A stretch of DNA of 64,000 nt from Prorocentrum cordatum (taxonomy: Eukaryota > Sar > Dinophyceae > Prorocentrales > Prorocentraceae). The DNA is taken from contig CAUYUJ010000686.1 in NCBI GenBank assembly GCA_963575745.1, positions 27,410-91,409 on the forward strand, in the 5' to 3' direction. This document shows, piece by piece, positions 61,526-64,000 of this stretch (position 1 is the first letter of the stretch; every line of letters starts with the position of its first letter). Below the pieces are notes generated by a model, which worked only from the letters and a program-made list of their open reading frames with translations, was not told the DNA's origin and searched no databases. The translations under genes and the position numbers were made by a program.

Positions 61526-61528
61526 AAA

Positions 61529-62656
61529 AACAGCACCATGTCTGAGGATCCTCTGCGTGATGACCTTCTCGCGCTGAGCCATGGTGGCCACCGGCCTTCG
61601 GCGCTGCCGACTAGACCCCAAAACTTGGCGGTCGCCCCCAACGAACGCATCCCGCCACACGTCGAAACTACTGAAGGAACTGGTTGTCTCCAACGTTGCA
61701 CGGGTGGCGACCGCTGCGCGGCAACCAGGGCGCTGGTCGGCGTTGCGGACGACGGCGGGCGCAGGCGCCACGGCTGTTGCAGCTGCTGCAGCTGATGCAG
61801 CCGTTGTGGAGAACACAGACACGGGGAGACCCTGGTGCGCACCTTCCGCTCGAATCCGCTCTTTCCACGCCGCTTCTGCTGCCTGGTGCTCCTCGCACTG
61901 TGCATGGCGCACGAGGTTTTCCTTGCGTTGGAAACTCGCGGATCCCTGGCCTATGGTGGAATAGCAGCGAGCGCCCTTGAACGCCGAGCAGAACAAGCAG
62001 ACTGCAAATCTACCACCAACGCAGCCTATCCAAGTTTCACTCTTCAGTGTTACTGGATTCGTCGCAGACATCGAGGCGCTCCACTTCTCCTTGTTCTTCC
62101 AAAATTTGCAAGCGCCGCAGGTGGAGACGTGCTTTGGGTAGTCGTGGCTGGCGACGTGCTCCTCCAGGGTCATGGACAACGAAGGCGGGAACTTCTCGAC
62201 TACTTTGCTCGGGGCGGCCTTCGCCTTCGCTCTTGCAGCCGCGGCTGCCTCGCTGCTGGAGCCGCTGTCCTCTTCGGAGCCGCTGTCGGAGCCGCTGTTG
62301 GAGCCGCTGTCCTCTTCGGAACCCGCTGCGTCGGCAACTCCGTCGGCGCCGTCGGCGTCGGACCCTACGTCAGCATCGGCGTCCGAGCTGTTGCAGCTGC
62401 CACGGCTTGGCGAAGCTGCCCTCGACGCGGCCGCAGGGCTCGGACTCGGGCTCGGCGAAGCTGCTGCCCTCGAAGAAGAAGAAGAAGAAGCAGGGCTCGG
62501 CGAAGCTGCCCTTGAAGAAGAAGAAGAAGAAGAAGCAGGGCTCGGCGAAGCAGCTGCCCTCGAAGAAGAAGCATGGCTCGGCGAAGCTGCCCTCGAAAAA
62601 AGAGAGGACGACGAGGCTGGAGGGCTCGGGGAATCCGCCCCAGCGGACGACGACAT
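61529..62656 (-). pseudogene. Zinc-finger N-terminal part of the hAT-like transposase-like gene
   Basis: Starts MSSSAGADSPSPP at 62656. Residues 1-150 are a low-complexity Ser/Ala/Pro then Asp/Gly/Ser-Glu tail. Then come YPKHVSTCGACKFWKNKEKW (C180, C183), GCVGGRFAVCLFCSAFKGAR (C220, C223) and FQRKENLVRHAQCEEHQAA (H251, H257), a C2-C2-H2-like arrangement as in TTF/BED-type fingers at the N-terminus of hAT transposases. A Trp/Arg helix follows, then Ala-rich linker and FDVWRDAFVGGDRQVL. It ends RILRHGAV at the inserted element; relatives should continue FRLAADGLDRA, found at 60324. DNA binding at element ends is the likely role. Confidence 0.6.
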
Positions 62657-62679
62657 TATTTAATAATGTCGTCGTCCGC
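62643..62679. repeat. 37-bp perfect palindrome over the start codon
   Basis: Arms of 18 bp, GCGGACGACGACATTATT and its complement, around a single T. The minus-strand ATG of the zinc-finger gene (62656) lies in one arm, and the mirrored ATG begins an ORF on the plus strand encoding the same Met-Ser-Ser-Ser-Ala. Confidence 0.9.
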
Positions 62680-62699
62680 CGTCCGCTTGAGCCAAGTCC

Positions 62700-62720
62700 T
62701 ACTGATGATGATGATGATGC

Positions 62721-62751
<31 letters not shown>

Positions 62752-62825
62752 GATGATGATGATGATGACGATGGTGATGGTGATGGCGATGCTGATGGTA
62801 TGGGTGGTGATGATGATGATGGTGG

Positions 62826-62875
<50 letters not shown>

Positions 62876-62985
62876 CTGATGATGATGATGATGGGGATGG
62901 TGATGATGGTATGGTGAGGGCGGTTGTGATGGTGATGATGGTGATGGTGATGATGGTGATTCTGGATGTGATGAGCACCACCATC
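62700..62985. repeat. (GAT)n microsatellite
   Basis: GATGATG with GGTGAT variants, then ACCACCATC to about 63012, so inverted within itself like the tract at 55.7 kb. Confidence 0.95.
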
Positions 62986-63082
62986 ATCACCATCACCATC
63001 GCCACCACCATCAGCACTACGATTTGATAACCACCATCATTACAATCGTCGTCGGCATCAAAAACCATCAAAAACCTAAAAA

Positions 63083-63150
63083 CACTCAACCGACTCAACC
63101 TACTTTCGCCTTAAATCAAGCCAATATATACGCATATACATATATTATAA
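63083..63150. repeat. Right member of the inverted pair flanking the cluster
   Basis: ACTCAACCGACTCAACC, then TTCGCCTTAAATCAAGCC (63105-63122), then AATATATACGCATATAC. The 18-bp motif is the complement of 55570-55587. The ACTCAACC word is in direct, not inverted, orientation. Confidence 0.6.
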
Positions 63151-63189
63151 AATACGTGTTTATTGATTTTCGAACTTAGTTGTATTAAG

Positions 63190-63615
63190 TTGTGTTTTAA
63201 ATGGAGCTCCCTTCCGCCGCTCCTGAAGCGGCCAGGGAGCCTCCAGGGCAGTCTCCTGGAGAGCCTTTTGCCCGGCCGTCGAGAGCCGACGGGAGCCCCT
63301 CGAGGCCGTCTTGCTCCTCTGGGATCCTGGCCTCCTCCTCCTCCTCCTCCTCCTCCTCCTCCTCCTATTCCCCCTCCTCCTCCTCCTCCGGGGCCGCCGC
63401 GGCGCCCTCTTGGGCTCTTGGGCAGTCTCGGGGCCAGCTGGGGACCCTCGCAGGGCCACTTCGGGCCGTCTGGAACCGATGCTGGGGGCCGTTTGAGCCA
63501 GCAGCAGCGCGAAAGCCACTGAAGATGCCAAGTTGGCCTCTCCGGGGCTTCCTGGGTGCCCTGATGGCCCGCCGCCTTCGGAGCGTCTCGGGAGCCTCTG
63601 GGGCAGCCTGTGGAA
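63190..63615. repeat. CTTGGG-rich degenerate repeat with (TCC)n
   Basis: GGAGCCTCCAGGGCAG and CTCTTGGGCTCTTGGGC words with (TCC)n at 63330-63392, the same broad family as the 41.3 kb tract. Confidence 0.55.
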
Positions 63616-64000
63616 CAATGTGACGTTTTCTTATGCAGCGTTTCGGCATTGGACTGAAGGGGGAGATAGGGGGGGGGTATGGCTCAGGACCTCTGCTTCA
63701 TGCGACTGTGTGCAGCAGTGCGTGCTAAGGGGGAGACTCCACCTGCTCGAAACAGGCGCCAAAAACAGCCAAAGAGCTACTCCATGGGGGGGGAAGGGGT
63801 GCGAGGGCCCGCGCCGATCGGCAAAACAATGATCAAGATAACGATCACAATGTGGGGCTGTGTTTAGGTCCAATCGAGCCGCTTCCTGGGCACCTTGGGT
63901 CATCTTGAGACGATGCAGCCGGGGGCCGATCTTGTTAGAGGGTCCTGGCCCAGGGCCCGGATCCCCCCCAGTTGTGGTGGGTGCAGCGACCAGCGGGGCC
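63616..64000. other. No gene recognised
   Basis: Short ORFs only. The window ends in G/C-rich sequence without features. Confidence 0.4.

Noticed and set aside
63083-63122. Calling the 55.57/63.12 kb motif a proven transposon terminus
   Set aside because: Only 18 bp are clearly inverted, the neighbouring ACTCAACC word is direct, and no clean target duplication is visible; left as a hypothesis.

Overview
This window reads as nuclear DNA of a dinoflagellate; the genus cannot be told from sequence alone. The evidence: (i) an intronless membrane-protein ORF at 24883-25749 preceded by a decayed copy of the dinoflagellate spliced leader (19 of 22 positions at 24762-24783), the mark of a retroposed trans-spliced mRNA; (ii) a tyrosine-recombinase retroelement carrying a cytosine-methyltransferase-like domain; (iii) a kinase fused to a 2-oxoglutarate/Fe(II) oxygenase-like domain, with an apparent GC-AG intron; (iv) high GC, very low gene density and a huge load of micro- and minisatellites. 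There are no operons or bacterial signals.

Layout. 0-4.6 kb: dispersed repeats, tandem arrays and (TCC)n. 4.64-11.55 kb: an almost complete but decayed YR retroelement with split direct repeats (A1-ORFs-B1-A2-B2) encoding gag-like, RT, RNase H, DNA-methyltransferase-like and tyrosine-recombinase regions. 11.5-13.6 kb: minus-strand coding remnants. 13.7-18.4 kb: satellites (170 bp, 110 bp, and a 10-bp unit in higher-order repeats). 18.5-20.9 kb: a broken minus-strand gene with polymerase-palm-like motifs and a possible hydrolase-like tail. 20.8-22.2 kb: a foldback element. 22.2-30 kb: dispersed repeats, a MITE and the retrogene. 30.2-38.9 kb: two low-complexity coding exons (Ala/Pro/Glu/Lys repeats; Ser/Ala repeats) separated by kilobases of microsatellite. 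39-43.2 kb: a thicket of small inverted-repeat elements. 44.26-45.81 kb: a LINE remnant with endonuclease and C-terminal region but no recognisable reverse transcriptase. 46.5-47.7 kb: a 693-bp tandem duplication beside a 100-N gap. 48-53.7 kb: more MITEs, a 14-copy 77-bp array and a 73-bp array.

55.5-63.2 kb: a minus-strand cluster consisting of a zinc-finger plus hAT-like transposase-like gene (62.66-59.70 kb), a small exon, and the kinase-oxygenase gene (58.9-55.9 kb). It lies between oppositely oriented copies of an 18-bp motif in AT-rich DNA. A non-coding element carrying a 16-bp minisatellite occurs twice (53730-55153 and 60328-61525) with identical ends and an AAA target duplication each time. 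One copy sits in the 73-bp array and the other splits the transposase-like ORF in a way that shows the empty site would read in frame.

Nearly all coding regions are broken by frameshifts or stops, several at homopolymers, so some breaks could be assembly errors. Only the retrogene and the two low-complexity ORFs are intact. Most long ORFs elsewhere are artefacts of stop-free tandem repeats.
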